Shown piece by piece: positions 17,499-25,792 of a stretch of DNA of 64,000 nt. This stretch comes from an uncultured Clostridia bacterium (GTDB taxonomy: Bacteria > Bacillota > Clostridia > Christensenellales > Aristaeellaceae). A program made the position numbers and the translations under genes. Below the pieces are notes generated by a model. It did no database searches. It was not told the origin of the DNA and was given only the letters and a program-made list of their open reading frames with translations. The stretch's first letter is position 1, and every line of letters begins with the position of its first letter. The stretch lies in assembly GCA_934647235.1 (NCBI GenBank), contig CAKUFG010000001.1, positions 77,732 through 141,731 of the forward strand, read 5' to 3'.

Positions 17499-17523
17499 AT
17501 ACAAGAATGGAGGATTATGTACC

Positions 17524-18843
17524 TTGGAGCATCTGATTACGCATGTGGAGCCCGGCAGCCCGGCGCTGCGCCACGGTCTGCGCGAGGGCGATACCCTGCT
17601 GGCCATCAACGGCGAAGAAATTATCGACCAGATCGATTACGAAGCCCTGTCGGCCAAGCGGCATCTGGTGCTGCACGTTCGCAAGGCGGATGGCCGCGAT
17701 TGGCAGCTGGAGCTGGTCAAGCCTGCCGGCGTACCCCTGGGGCTGGGCTTTGGCGAAAGCATGGAGTGCACCCCGCGCGTATGCAAAAACAAGTGCATGT
17801 TCTGCTTCATCGATCAGATGCCGCCCGCCTGCCGCAAAACCCTGTATGTCAAGGACGACGACTGGCGCATGTCGCTGATGATGGGCAACTTTATCACGCT
17901 GACCAACGTGGACGACCGCGAATTTGACCGTATCCTGCGCCGCAAGGCCAGCCCGCTTTTTATCTCCGTTCACGCCACTGATCCGGCCGTGCGCGTCAAA
18001 ATGATGAAGAACCCCGACGCGGCAAAGCTGCTGCCCCGCCTGCGGCAGTTCAAGGAGCACGGCATCAGGTTCCACTGCCAGATCGTGCTGTGCCCCGGCG
18101 TAAACGACGGCGCGGTGCTGGAAGATACCCTGCAAACGCTGTTTACCCTGCATCCCGCCGCGCAGAGCGCCGCATTGGTCCCCGTGGGGCTGACCAGGTT
18201 CCGCGAGCATCTCTATCCCCTGCGCCCCTACACCAAGGAAGAGGCCGAGGAAGTGCTGGCCATCTGCAAAAAATGGCAGGATCGGTTTATGGATTTGTGC
18301 GGCAGCAGGTTCGTTTTCCCCTCGGACGAAATGCTGTGCATCGCCGGGCGCGATATCCCGGATGAGGATTACTACGAGGGCTTCCCGCAGATTGAAAACG
18401 GCGTGGGCCTGATGCGGCAGTTTCTCACTGCGTTCATCGCCGCGCACGACGCGGCCCCCGCGGGCGTTCAGGCGCAGCATCGCCGCATCCTGATCCCCTG
18501 CGGCCGCAGCATCGCCCCGTATATGCGCCGCTGGATTGCGCAGTACGGCCCGCCGGGCGTGGACGTTACAGTGCAGGCCATTACCAACCATTTCTTCGGC
18601 GATACCGTCACTGTCACCGGCCTCCTGACCGGGCGTGATATCGTGGCCCAGACCAAGGACGCAGACGTAGATGAAATGCTTTTGTGCAGCGTCACCCTGC
18701 GCGCCGAGGGCGATCTGTTCCTGGATGATCTTTCGCTGGATGAGTTCCGCCGCATGCTGCCCTTCCCCGTGCGCATGTCCGCCAACAGCGGCGCGGCGCT
18801 GTACCAATCGCTGCTTGGCGATATAGAAAAGGAGTCAACATGA
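17524..18843 (+). CDS. PDZ/radical-SAM DUF512 family protein
   Basis: 439-residue protein with an N-terminal PDZ-like domain (about residues 1-65, EPGSPALRHGLREGDTLLAING). A radical-SAM-type cysteine set follows, Cys87-x3-Cys91-x2-Cys94 in CKNKCMFC, then the DUF512 domain. It is widespread in Clostridia and cyanobacteria, and its reaction is unknown. It almost always sits beside der, as here: its stop overlaps the der ATG (ATGA). That suggests a role linked to ribosome assembly or translation, but this is inference. The start is the TTG at 17524 with GGAGG upstream; the nearer ATG is out of frame. Confidence 0.85.
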   Translation: MEHLITHVEPGSPALRHGLREGDTLLAINGEEIIDQIDYEALSAKRHLVLHVRKADGRDWQLELVKPAGVPLGLGFGESMECTPRVCKNKCMFCFIDQMPPACRKTLYVKDDDWRMSLMMGNFITLTNVDDREFDRILRRKASPLFISVHATDPAVRVKMMKNPDAAKLLPRLRQFKEHGIRFHCQIVLCPGVNDGAVLEDTLQTLFTLHPAAQSAALVPVGLTRFREHLYPLRPYTKEEAEEVLAICKKWQDRFMDLCGSRFVFPSDEMLCIAGRDIPDEDYYEGFPQIENGVGLMRQFLTAFIAAHDAAPAGVQAQHRRILIPCGRSIAPYMRRWIAQYGPPGVDVTVQAITNHFFGDTVTVTGLLTGRDIVAQTKDADVDEMLLCSVTLRAEGDLFLDDLSLDEFRRMLPFPVRMSANSGAALYQSLLGDIEKEST

Positions 18844-20186
18844 CCACCAAACCCCTTGTTGCCATCGTGGGCCGCCCCAACGTGGGCAAATCCACCTTTT
18901 TCAATAAAATTGCCGGCCATCGCGTGGCCATCGTGGAGGATACTCCCGGCGTTACGCGCGACCGCATCTACGCCGATGTGGAGTGGACGGGCCGCGAATT
19001 TACCCTGATTGACACGGGCGGCATCGACCCGCGCAGCGACGACGTGCTGCTGTCTCAGATGCGCCGGCAGGCGGAAATCGCCATCGAAATGGCCGATGTG
19101 ATCTGCTTTTTCTGTGATGCGCGCGACGGCCTGACCCGCGACGACGAGGAAGTGGCCTCGCTCCTGCGCCGCACGCGCAAGCCCGTCATCCTGGTGGTAA
19201 ACAAGCTGGATTACGCCGGGCTTAACGACGTATTGTACGAATACTACACCCTGGGTTTGGGCGAGCCGGTGGGCATTTCCGCCGCCAACATGCTGGGTCT
19301 GGGCGATCTGCTGGACGAGATCGTCAAGCTTCTGCCCCCTAAGCGCGAGGATGAGGAAGAGGACGAAAACGGCCTGCACGAAATCCAGCTGGCGCTGGTG
19401 GGCCGCCCCAATGTGGGCAAAAGCAGCCTGACCAACCGTCTGCTTGGACAGGAGCGCGTGATGGTCAGCGATATTCCCGGCACCACGCGCGACGCCATCG
19501 ACACGCACTTTGAAAGCCAGTACGGCGGCCGCTACAACATCATCGATACCGCCGGCATCCGCCGCAAGCGCGCGGTGGAGGATCAGTCTCTGGAGCGCTA
19601 CAGCGTGCTGCGCGCCATTGCCGCCATCCGCCGCTGCGACGTGGCGCTGCTGGTGATCGACGCGGTGGACGGCGTAACCGAGCAGGATACCAAGATTGCG
19701 GGGATCATCGCCGAGGAAGGCAAGGCCGTCATCGTGGTGGTCAACAAGTGGGACATCCCTGAAAAGGACACCGGCACGCTGGAAAAATTCCGCAAAAAGG
19801 TGCTGGACGACCTGAAATTCATGGATTACGCACCGGTGCTGTTTATCTCCGCCCTGACGGGGCAGCGCGTAAACACGGTGCTGGACGCGGTGGATCAGGC
19901 CTACGCGCAGACCAGCAAGCGCATCCCCACGGGCCTGCTCAACGATGTACTGGGCGACGCGCAGATTGCCCTGCAGCCGCCCATGACCGGCGGACGCAGG
20001 CTGAAGGTGTACTACGGCACGCAGATTTCGGCCTGTCCCCCCACCTTTGCGCTGTTTGTAAACGACGAAGCGCTGATGCACTTTGCCTATCAGCGTTACC
20101 TGGAAAACCAGCTGCGCAAGGCCTTCGGCTTTTCCGGCACGCCTATTCGTTTCGCCCTTCGTGAAAGGGCCAAGGAGAACGGCTAA
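18840..20186 (+). CDS. der: Ribosome biogenesis GTPase Der (EngA)
   Basis: 448-residue essential GTPase with two G domains in tandem, which is unique to Der. The first P-loop GRPNVGKST is near residue 10 and the second GRPNVGKSS near residue 187. A KH-like C-terminal domain follows. It acts in 50S subunit maturation. An acidic linker (EDEEEDENG) joins the two G domains. It overlaps the DUF512 gene by four bases and is followed two bases later by plsY. Confidence 0.97.
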   Translation: MTTKPLVAIVGRPNVGKSTFFNKIAGHRVAIVEDTPGVTRDRIYADVEWTGREFTLIDTGGIDPRSDDVLLSQMRRQAEIAIEMADVICFFCDARDGLTRDDEEVASLLRRTRKPVILVVNKLDYAGLNDVLYEYYTLGLGEPVGISAANMLGLGDLLDEIVKLLPPKREDEEEDENGLHEIQLALVGRPNVGKSSLTNRLLGQERVMVSDIPGTTRDAIDTHFESQYGGRYNIIDTAGIRRKRAVEDQSLERYSVLRAIAAIRRCDVALLVIDAVDGVTEQDTKIAGIIAEEGKAVIVVVNKWDIPEKDTGTLEKFRKKVLDDLKFMDYAPVLFISALTGQRVNTVLDAVDQAYAQTSKRIPTGLLNDVLGDAQIALQPPMTGGRRLKVYYGTQISACPPTFALFVNDEALMHFAYQRYLENQLRKAFGFSGTPIRFALRERAKENG

Positions 20187-20188
20187 TC

Positions 20189-20797
20189 ATGGAACAGCTT
20201 CCTTCATTGCTTCTCTGCGCGGTAATCGGCTATCTGCTGGGCAGCGTCTCGGCGGGCATCCTGTATTCGCATCTGCTGGGCAGCGATATCCGCCGCCACG
20301 GCAGCAAGAATCCGGGCGCCAGCAACATGCTGCGCATTTACGGCATGAACGCGGGCACCATCACGTTTATCTTTGACTGCGCCAAGGCTGTCGGCGCGGT
20401 GCTGCTGGGGCGCTTGATCGCCGGGCAGAACGGCGCGATGGCGGCGGGCTTTTTCGCCATCATCGGCCACAACTGGCCGCTGTACTTTGGGTTTAAGGGC
20501 GGTAAGGGCATTGCCTGCTGCACAGGCGTGTTTGTATTTGCCTTCCCGGCGCTGGGCATTCCGGCGGTGCTGCTGGATATCCTCACCATCGTCCTGACCA
20601 GGTACATATCGCTGGGCAGCATGGTGCTGGTGATTTCCTATGCCATTCTGGTCAGCGTATTCAAGGGGCTTTGGCCCGCCGGCGTATGGGCCATTGCGCT
20701 GGCGCTGATCGCCATCTGGCGGCACTGGGGCAACCTCCAACGCCTGAAGAACGGCACCGAGCGCAAGATCGGCCAGAAGGAAGAAAAGAAGGCGTAA
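20189..20797 (+). CDS. plsY: Glycerol-3-phosphate acyltransferase PlsY
   Basis: 202-residue multi-spanning membrane enzyme that transfers the acyl group of acyl-phosphate to glycerol-3-phosphate, the first step of phospholipid synthesis. The three family motifs are visible: GSKNPGASN near residue 37, GHNWPLYFGFKGGKGIA in the middle, and a conserved Gly-rich third loop. The cytoplasmic tail is lysine-rich. The order der-plsY (often followed by gpsA) is typical of Bacillota; gpsA is absent here. The transcript probably ends at 20904-20942. Confidence 0.95.
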   Translation: MEQLPSLLLCAVIGYLLGSVSAGILYSHLLGSDIRRHGSKNPGASNMLRIYGMNAGTITFIFDCAKAVGAVLLGRLIAGQNGAMAAGFFAIIGHNWPLYFGFKGGKGIACCTGVFVFAFPALGIPAVLLDILTIVLTRYISLGSMVLVISYAILVSVFKGLWPAGVWAIALALIAIWRHWGNLQRLKNGTERKIGQKEEKKA

Positions 20798-20806
20798 GGG
20801 AGGAAC

Positions 20807-20833
20807 GTTACTTTCTTTAGGAAAGAAAGTAAC
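20807..20833. repeat. 27-base hairpin repeat, copy 2
   Basis: Arms GTTACTTTCTTT and complement around AGG, preceded by GGAAC and followed by AAAGAACCTG as in 13090-13116. The two copies differ by compensating A/T changes inside the arms. Confidence 0.8.
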
Positions 20834-20903
20834 AAAGAACCTGCGTTGTGGATACCCCAATCCACTGAGATAGCTGATGTAGCTTCCCCGCACAAATGTA
20901 TAC

Positions 20904-20942
20904 AAAAAGCTGGCTGGATATTGCTTCCAGCCAGCTTTTTAC
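20904..20942. terminator. Bidirectional terminator between plsY and rnhA
   Basis: AAAAAGCTGGCTGG and CCAGCCAGCTTTTT form a 14-base stem with a 9-base loop. There are T-runs on both sides, so it serves both converging transcripts. Confidence 0.9.
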
Positions 20943-20957
20943 TCTTATTCTTGCATG

Positions 20958-21443
20958 TTATGCCTGCGGGGCCGCATCGGGATTGATCTTGCGGAATTTG
21001 TCAATCTCCGCGCGGGCCAGCGCGTCGCAGCGGTTGTTTTCCTCGCAGTCCGCATGGCCGGGCACCTTGATAAACTCCACCTCGTGCTTTTTGACCACGA
21101 TGGCCATCAGCCGCCACAGATCCTGGTTTTCAACGGGCTTGCCGTCCGATGTTTTCCAGCCTCGGCGCTGCCAATTGGCCAGCCAGCCCTGCTGGAAAGC
21201 GTTGACCACATAGGTGGAATCGGAGTGCACGCGCACATGGCAGCGCTCCTTGAGCGCGCCCAGGGCACTGATGACGGCGAACACCTCCATGCGGTTGTTG
21301 GTGGTGTGGGGCATGTTGCCGCTGAGCACCTTTTCGTGCGGGCCAAAGCGCAGGATGGCCGCCCAGCCGCCGGGGCCGGGATTGCCGGAGCATGCGCCGT
21401 CGGAGTAAACCTCCACGTTTTTCAGGGGCTTGATTTCAGACAT
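20958..21443 (-). CDS. rnhA: Ribonuclease HI
   Basis: 161-residue RNase H type I. The N-terminal strand VEVYSDGACSGNPGPGGWA carries the first catalytic Asp. Glu in NNRMEVFAV, Asp in HSDSTYV and a late Asp in DALARAE complete the active site. It cleaves RNA in RNA-DNA hybrids and complements the RNase HII at 8588. It starts 10 bases after the ackA stop with a weak AAGGAT ribosome site, so it is probably read through from ackA. Confidence 0.95.
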   Translation of the reverse strand: MSEIKPLKNVEVYSDGACSGNPGPGGWAAILRFGPHEKVLSGNMPHTTNNRMEVFAVISALGALKERCHVRVHSDSTYVVNAFQQGWLANWQRRGWKTSDGKPVENQDLWRLMAIVVKKHEVEFIKVPGHADCEENNRCDALARAEIDKFRKINPDAAPQA

Positions 21444-21453
21444 GCCGCTATCC

Positions 21454-22680
21454 TTATTTGCCGGTCACCAGGTGCAGGGTATCGCGGGCGATGACGATCT
21501 CCTCGTTGGTGGGGATCACCAGCACCTTCACCTTGCTGTCGGCAGCGGAGATATCGCGCTCCTCGCCCTTGACGCGGTTCTTTTCCACATCGATCTTCGC
21601 GCCCAGGAACTCAAAGCCCTCCATCACCTTTTCGCGCATCTCGATGCCGTTTTCGCCGATACCGGCAGTGAAGACGATCACATCCACGCCGTTCATGGCC
21701 GCAGCGTAAGCGCCAATGTACTTACGGATGCCGTAGATCAGCATATCGCGGGCGATGCTGGCGTTGCGGTCGCCCTGATCGGCGGCAGCGTCGATATCGC
21801 GCATATCGCTGGAAATGCCGCTCAGGCCCAGCAGGCCGCTCTTCTTGTTGAGCATCTCCAGCATTTCGTCGATGTTCTTGATTTCGGGGTTGCCGTTTTC
21901 ATCCTTGGCATTGTTCATGATGAACTGCAGCACGGCGGGATCCAGGCTGCCGCTGCGGGTGCCCATGATAACGCCCTCCAGCGGGGTGATGCCCATGCTG
22001 GTGTCCACGCACTTGCCGTGATCCACCGCGCACATGGAAGAACCGTTGCCCAGATGGCAGGTGATGATGCGCAGATCTTCGGCCTTCCTGCCCAGGAACT
22101 CGGCCGCGCGGGCGCTGACATAGCGATGGCTGGTGCCGTGGAAGCCGTAGCGGCGAACCTTCAGATCGGTGTAATACTTCATGGGCACGCCGTACATAAA
22201 GGCCTTGGGCGGCATGGTCTGGTGGAAGGCGGTGTCAAACACGGCCACCATGGGCGTGCCGGGCATGACCTTCTGGCAGGCCTCGATACCCATCAGGTTG
22301 GCGGGGTTATGCAGCGGGCCCAGCGGGATATTCTCGCGGATGGCGTCCATGACCGCATCGTCGATGACCACGGACTGGGTGAACTTTTCGCCGCCATGCA
22401 GCACGCGATGGCCCACCGCGCCGATTTCATCCATGGATTTGACCACGCCGTTTTCCGTATCGGTCAGGGCGGAGAGCATGTTCTTGCACGCTTCCACATG
22501 GGTGGGCATGTCCATTTCGATCACATATTTTTTGTCGCTGCCGGGATACTTCTGCGTCAGCTTGCTGCCGGAAATGCCGATACGCTCCACCAGGCCCTTG
22601 GCCAGCACGCTTTCATCCTGCATATCAACCAGCTGATATTTGAGGGACGAGGAACCCGCGTTTACAATCAGAATTTTCAT
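21454..22680 (-). CDS. ackA: Acetate kinase
   Basis: 408-residue acetate kinase of the ASKHA fold, making ATP from acetyl-phosphate during fermentation. The N-terminus ILIVNAGSSSLKYQL and the internal HLGNGSSMCAV and GFHGTSHRYV motifs are diagnostic. ATG at 22680 follows GGAGG by nine bases; the frame stays open upstream, but that part does not match the family. No pta gene is adjacent. A promoter lies at 22721-22749. It points to acetate as a fermentation product. Confidence 0.97.
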   Translation of the reverse strand: MKILIVNAGSSSLKYQLVDMQDESVLAKGLVERIGISGSKLTQKYPGSDKKYVIEMDMPTHVEACKNMLSALTDTENGVVKSMDEIGAVGHRVLHGGEKFTQSVVIDDAVMDAIRENIPLGPLHNPANLMGIEACQKVMPGTPMVAVFDTAFHQTMPPKAFMYGVPMKYYTDLKVRRYGFHGTSHRYVSARAAEFLGRKAEDLRIITCHLGNGSSMCAVDHGKCVDTSMGITPLEGVIMGTRSGSLDPAVLQFIMNNAKDENGNPEIKNIDEMLEMLNKKSGLLGLSGISSDMRDIDAAADQGDRNASIARDMLIYGIRKYIGAYAAAMNGVDVIVFTAGIGENGIEMREKVMEGFEFLGAKIDVEKNRVKGEERDISAADSKVKVLVIPTNEEIVIARDTLHLVTGK

Positions 22681-22720
22681 GGAATTGCGCCTCCGTTTTC
22701 GTATGTTCTCACAATATGGC

Positions 22721-22749
22721 ATTATACCGCACTTTTCCGTTTCTGAAAA
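22721..22749 (-). promoter_or_regulatory. Promoter for ackA-rnhA
   Basis: Minus strand TTTTCA and TATAAT with a 17-base spacer, about 40 bases before the ackA ATG. It is divergent from the promoter at 22811. Confidence 0.65.
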
Positions 22750-22810
22750 GGTCTTTTTGCATAAAACAGGGAAAAATCGCGCAAGCCCTGTGTAAAATTC
22801 CTGTATTTGG

Positions 22811-22839
22811 TTGCACGCCCGGCGTTTCTATGGTAAAAT
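22811..22839 (+). promoter_or_regulatory. Promoter for the GNAT gene
   Basis: TTGCAC and TAAAAT with a 17-base spacer; the TTG start follows 38 bases later. Confidence 0.65.
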
Positions 22840-22877
22840 GGCGTCTGCGCGGTGCTCCGCGTGAAGGAGTGCTTGTT

Positions 22878-23348
22878 TTGCTGTGGAATTTTCTCTCCGC
22901 CTTCCGGCCTGCGCTGCGGGACGATCAGATCGCCCTGCTGCTGAGCAATGAAGACGTGTACGATCCGGCCCTGGGCATAGACGACGGCTATACCTTCTAT
23001 ATCCAGGAGCGCAGGTCCCGCCGCCGCGCCGGATATATCAGCCTGCGCCTGGGCGAAAGCCCGCAGTTATATTATCTGGGGCACATAGGCTATCGCATCG
23101 AGGAGCCCTTTCGCGGCCATGGCTACGCCGCGCGCGCCTGCCGGCTGCTGATTCCCTTTATGCGCCAGTTGAACCTGAATAGCGTGTGCATCACCGCCGA
23201 CCCCGACAATACCCCATCCCGCAAAACCTGCGAGCATGTGGGCTGCGTGCTGGAATCCATCGTGCCCGTGCCGCAGAGCTTTCGCTACATCTGCTCCGGC
23301 TCCACGCACAAGTGCCGCTATATCCTTTTGCTGGATGAAACGGCATAG
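22878..23348 (+). CDS. GNAT family N-acetyltransferase
   Basis: 156-residue acetyltransferase. The acetyl-CoA loop lies in HIGYRIEEPFRGHGYAARA, where R-G-H-G-Y-A is the Q/RxxGxG/A motif. The late NTPSRKTCEHVGC segment is typical of RimJ-like members that modify protein or small-molecule amines. The start is TTG at 22878, eight bases after AAGGAG; the frame open further upstream runs through the promoter. It ends with TAG, a rare stop in this window. The substrate is unknown. Confidence 0.8.
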   Translation: MLWNFLSAFRPALRDDQIALLLSNEDVYDPALGIDDGYTFYIQERRSRRRAGYISLRLGESPQLYYLGHIGYRIEEPFRGHGYAARACRLLIPFMRQLNLNSVCITADPDNTPSRKTCEHVGCVLESIVPVPQSFRYICSGSTHKCRYILLLDETA

Positions 23349-23376
23349 TTTGCTTGCGGCAAGGATAGGTTATACT
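23349..23376 (+). promoter_or_regulatory. Promoter for the hydrolase-MurF-ddl operon
   Basis: TTTGCT and TATACT with a 16-base spacer, directly after the GNAT stop. The AAAGGAGG site and ATG follow. Confidence 0.5.
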
Positions 23377-23396
23377 ATGATAAAGGAGGCTCGCGC

Positions 23397-24170
23397 ATGC
23401 AGGCGGAACTTTGCGGCGCAACGCTGCACTACGAGCAGTACGGTCAGGGTGATCGGCACGTGCTGATGCTGCACGGCTGGGGCTGTGAAATCAAGCACTT
23501 TGCCCCCATCGCCGATTCGCTGCAGTCGGATTATCACATCACCGTGATTGATTTTCCCGCCCACGGGCAATCCACCCCGCCGCCCCAGCCCTGGGGCGTG
23601 GCGGATTTTGCCGCGTGCGTAAAAGCCCTGATTCTGCAGTTGGACATCGCCCCGTGCGATATCATCGCCCATTCCTTCGGCGGGCGCGTGGCGCTGTATC
23701 TGGCGGCCAATGAGCCGCAGCTTGTCAAGCGCCTGGTGCTTACCGGCTGCGCGGGCATCAGGCCGCCCAAAACGCCCGAGCAGCAAAAGCGCTCCGCGCG
23801 CTATCAAAGGCTGAAGGGGCTGTATCAATCGCTGGGCCGCGTCGCGCCGCTCAAGGGGCTGTCGGATCAGCTGCTTGGGAAGCTCCGGCAAAAATACGGC
23901 TCGCCCGATTACAATGCCCTGAGCGAGGATATGAAAAAAACCTTCATCAAGGTCGTAAACGAGGATCTCTCCCCGCTGCTGCCGCGCGTGCAGGCCTCCA
24001 CCCTGCTGGTATGGGGCGAAAACGATACCGAAACCCCGCTGTGGATGGGGCAACAAATGGAAAAGGAAATCCCCGATGCGGGGCTTGTCATCTTTGAAAA
24101 TGACGATCACTTTGCCTATCTTCGCCAGTGGCCGCGCTTTGTGCGCGTGGTGCAGGCGTTTCTGAAATGA
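23397..24170 (+). CDS. Alpha/beta hydrolase
   Basis: 257-residue alpha/beta-hydrolase fold enzyme. The oxyanion loop is HGWGCEIKHF (from residue 26). The nucleophile is Ser93 in AHSFGG, and the likely acid and base are Asp210 (WGENDTE) and His238 (NDDHFAY), so the triad is complete. The substrate cannot be told. ATG at 23397 follows AAAGGAGG. Its stop overlaps the start of the MurF-like gene (ATGA), tying it to a cell-wall operon with ddl. Confidence 0.85.
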   Translation: MQAELCGATLHYEQYGQGDRHVLMLHGWGCEIKHFAPIADSLQSDYHITVIDFPAHGQSTPPPQPWGVADFAACVKALILQLDIAPCDIIAHSFGGRVALYLAANEPQLVKRLVLTGCAGIRPPKTPEQQKRSARYQRLKGLYQSLGRVAPLKGLSDQLLGKLRQKYGSPDYNALSEDMKKTFIKVVNEDLSPLLPRVQASTLLVWGENDTETPLWMGQQMEKEIPDAGLVIFENDDHFAYLRQWPRFVRVVQAFLK

Positions 24171-25777
24171 GGTACGACGGCTTGACACGCTTTCTGTTCC
24201 GGCTGATCACCAGCCTGCCCCTGCTTGCCTCCGCCGCAGCGGCGCTGCTGTGCGCGCGGCGGCTGCTGCACTATTTTCAATTGGAAAGCTACCAGTTTTA
24301 CGGCTATTTCAAGACCGTCGCCCGCCAGTGGAAAAAGGCCGTCCTGCCCTCTGCGGTGCTGGGCGCGCTGTTCTTTGGCATCTGCTTTCTGGCCTACTCG
24401 GCCGATCACGCTGCCGATCCCTTCCGCCCGCTGCGCCTGCTGGCCATCTATCTGCCTGCTGCGGCGGTGATCGTGCTGATCGGCTATCTGGCAGCCGCCC
24501 GCCAGCGCAAAACCAAAGAAAAAAAGCCCTTTGTGATGACCGCGCGCATGAAGCGCCTGTACGTCATCCTGGGCGTGGTCGCCGTCGCGCTGTGTCTGGT
24601 ATCCCCGCTCTTTGTGATGGCGCTGCCGCTGCTGGTCGCCCTGGCCGCGCTGATCGCCCTGCCGCTTGAAAAGGGCATTCAGCGCATGTATATGCGCGAC
24701 GCGCAGCGCAAGCTGGATGCGCAGAAGGATCTGATCCGCATCGGCATCACAGGCAGCTATGGCAAAACCAGCGTCAAGGTCATCCTCAACACCCTGCTTT
24801 CGCAAAAATACAATGTGCTGTCCACCCCGGCCAGCTTCAACACCCCCATGGGGCTTACCCGCGTCATCCGCGAACGGCTGGAGCCCGCGCATCAGGTTTT
24901 CCTGGCTGAAATGGGCGCGCGCCACCGCAAGGATATCAAGGAGCTGACCGACTTTATCCACCCTGCCATCGGCGTGCTGGTATCCGTGGGGCCTCAGCAT
25001 CTGGATACCTTCAAAACGATGGAAAACATCATCGATACCAAGTATGATCTCATCCGCGCCCTGCCTGCGGACGGCTTTGCCGCCTTCAGCGACGACGGCG
25101 GCGTGTGCGCCGATCTGTACGCCAAAACCACCCATGTGCCCAAGGCCATCGTCAACCGCAAGGGCGGAGACGTATGGGCCGAGGACATGCGCGTATCCGA
25201 TCAGGGCAGCGACTTCACCCTGTGCTTTGCCGATGGTTCGCGCGTTCCCTGCCGCACCCGGCTGCTGGGCGCGCACAACATCGGCAACATCCTTTTGTGC
25301 TGCGCGGTCGCCAGGCATCTGGGCCTTTCCAATACTCAGCTGCAGCGCGGCATCAGCCAGCTTCAGCCTGTGGAACACCGCCTGCAGCTGCTGCGCAGCG
25401 CGGGCGGCGTTACGATCATCGACGACGCCTTCAACAGCAATCCCCGCGGGGCCAGGGCCGCGCTGGATGTGCTTGCCCGTTTCCCCGGCCGGCGCATCAT
25501 CGTCACCCCCGGCATGGTGGAGCTTGGCGCGCAGGAGGCGTCCTTCAACCACGAGTTTGGCTATCAGATGGCCGCCAGCGCCGACGTGTGCGTGCTGATT
25601 GGCAAAAAGCACACCCTGCCCATTCAGGATGGTCTGCGCGACGCGGGCTTCAATATGGACAACGCGCATGTGTTTGCAAGCCTTTCCGAGGCCACGACCT
25701 GGCTTCAGGGCTTTATGCGTCCGGGCGATTATGTGCTCTATGAGAACGATCTGCCCGATCACTATACCGAAAACTAA
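24167..25777 (+). CDS. Membrane-anchored MurF-like Mur ligase
   Basis: 536-residue ATP-dependent ligase. The Mur ligase core starts with the P-loop GITGSYGKTS (about residues 191-200). It continues with EMGARHRKDIKE, VSVGPQHLDTF and a late IIDDAFNSNPRGARAAL, all MurF features. MurF joins D-Ala-D-Ala to UDP-MurNAc-tripeptide. Unlike classical MurF, about 185 residues at the N-terminus form four hydrophobic segments, so this enzyme should sit in the membrane. ddl, which makes D-Ala-D-Ala, follows 15 bases later, fitting the assignment. It may be the cell's only MurF or a specialised paralogue. Confidence 0.8.
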   Translation: MRYDGLTRFLFRLITSLPLLASAAAALLCARRLLHYFQLESYQFYGYFKTVARQWKKAVLPSAVLGALFFGICFLAYSADHAADPFRPLRLLAIYLPAAAVIVLIGYLAAARQRKTKEKKPFVMTARMKRLYVILGVVAVALCLVSPLFVMALPLLVALAALIALPLEKGIQRMYMRDAQRKLDAQKDLIRIGITGSYGKTSVKVILNTLLSQKYNVLSTPASFNTPMGLTRVIRERLEPAHQVFLAEMGARHRKDIKELTDFIHPAIGVLVSVGPQHLDTFKTMENIIDTKYDLIRALPADGFAAFSDDGGVCADLYAKTTHVPKAIVNRKGGDVWAEDMRVSDQGSDFTLCFADGSRVPCRTRLLGAHNIGNILLCCAVARHLGLSNTQLQRGISQLQPVEHRLQLLRSAGGVTIIDDAFNSNPRGARAALDVLARFPGRRIIVTPGMVELGAQEASFNHEFGYQMAASADVCVLIGKKHTLPIQDGLRDAGFNMDNAHVFASLSEATTWLQGFMRPGDYVLYENDLPDHYTEN

Positions 25778-25792
25778 GCTGGAGGCATTTTT

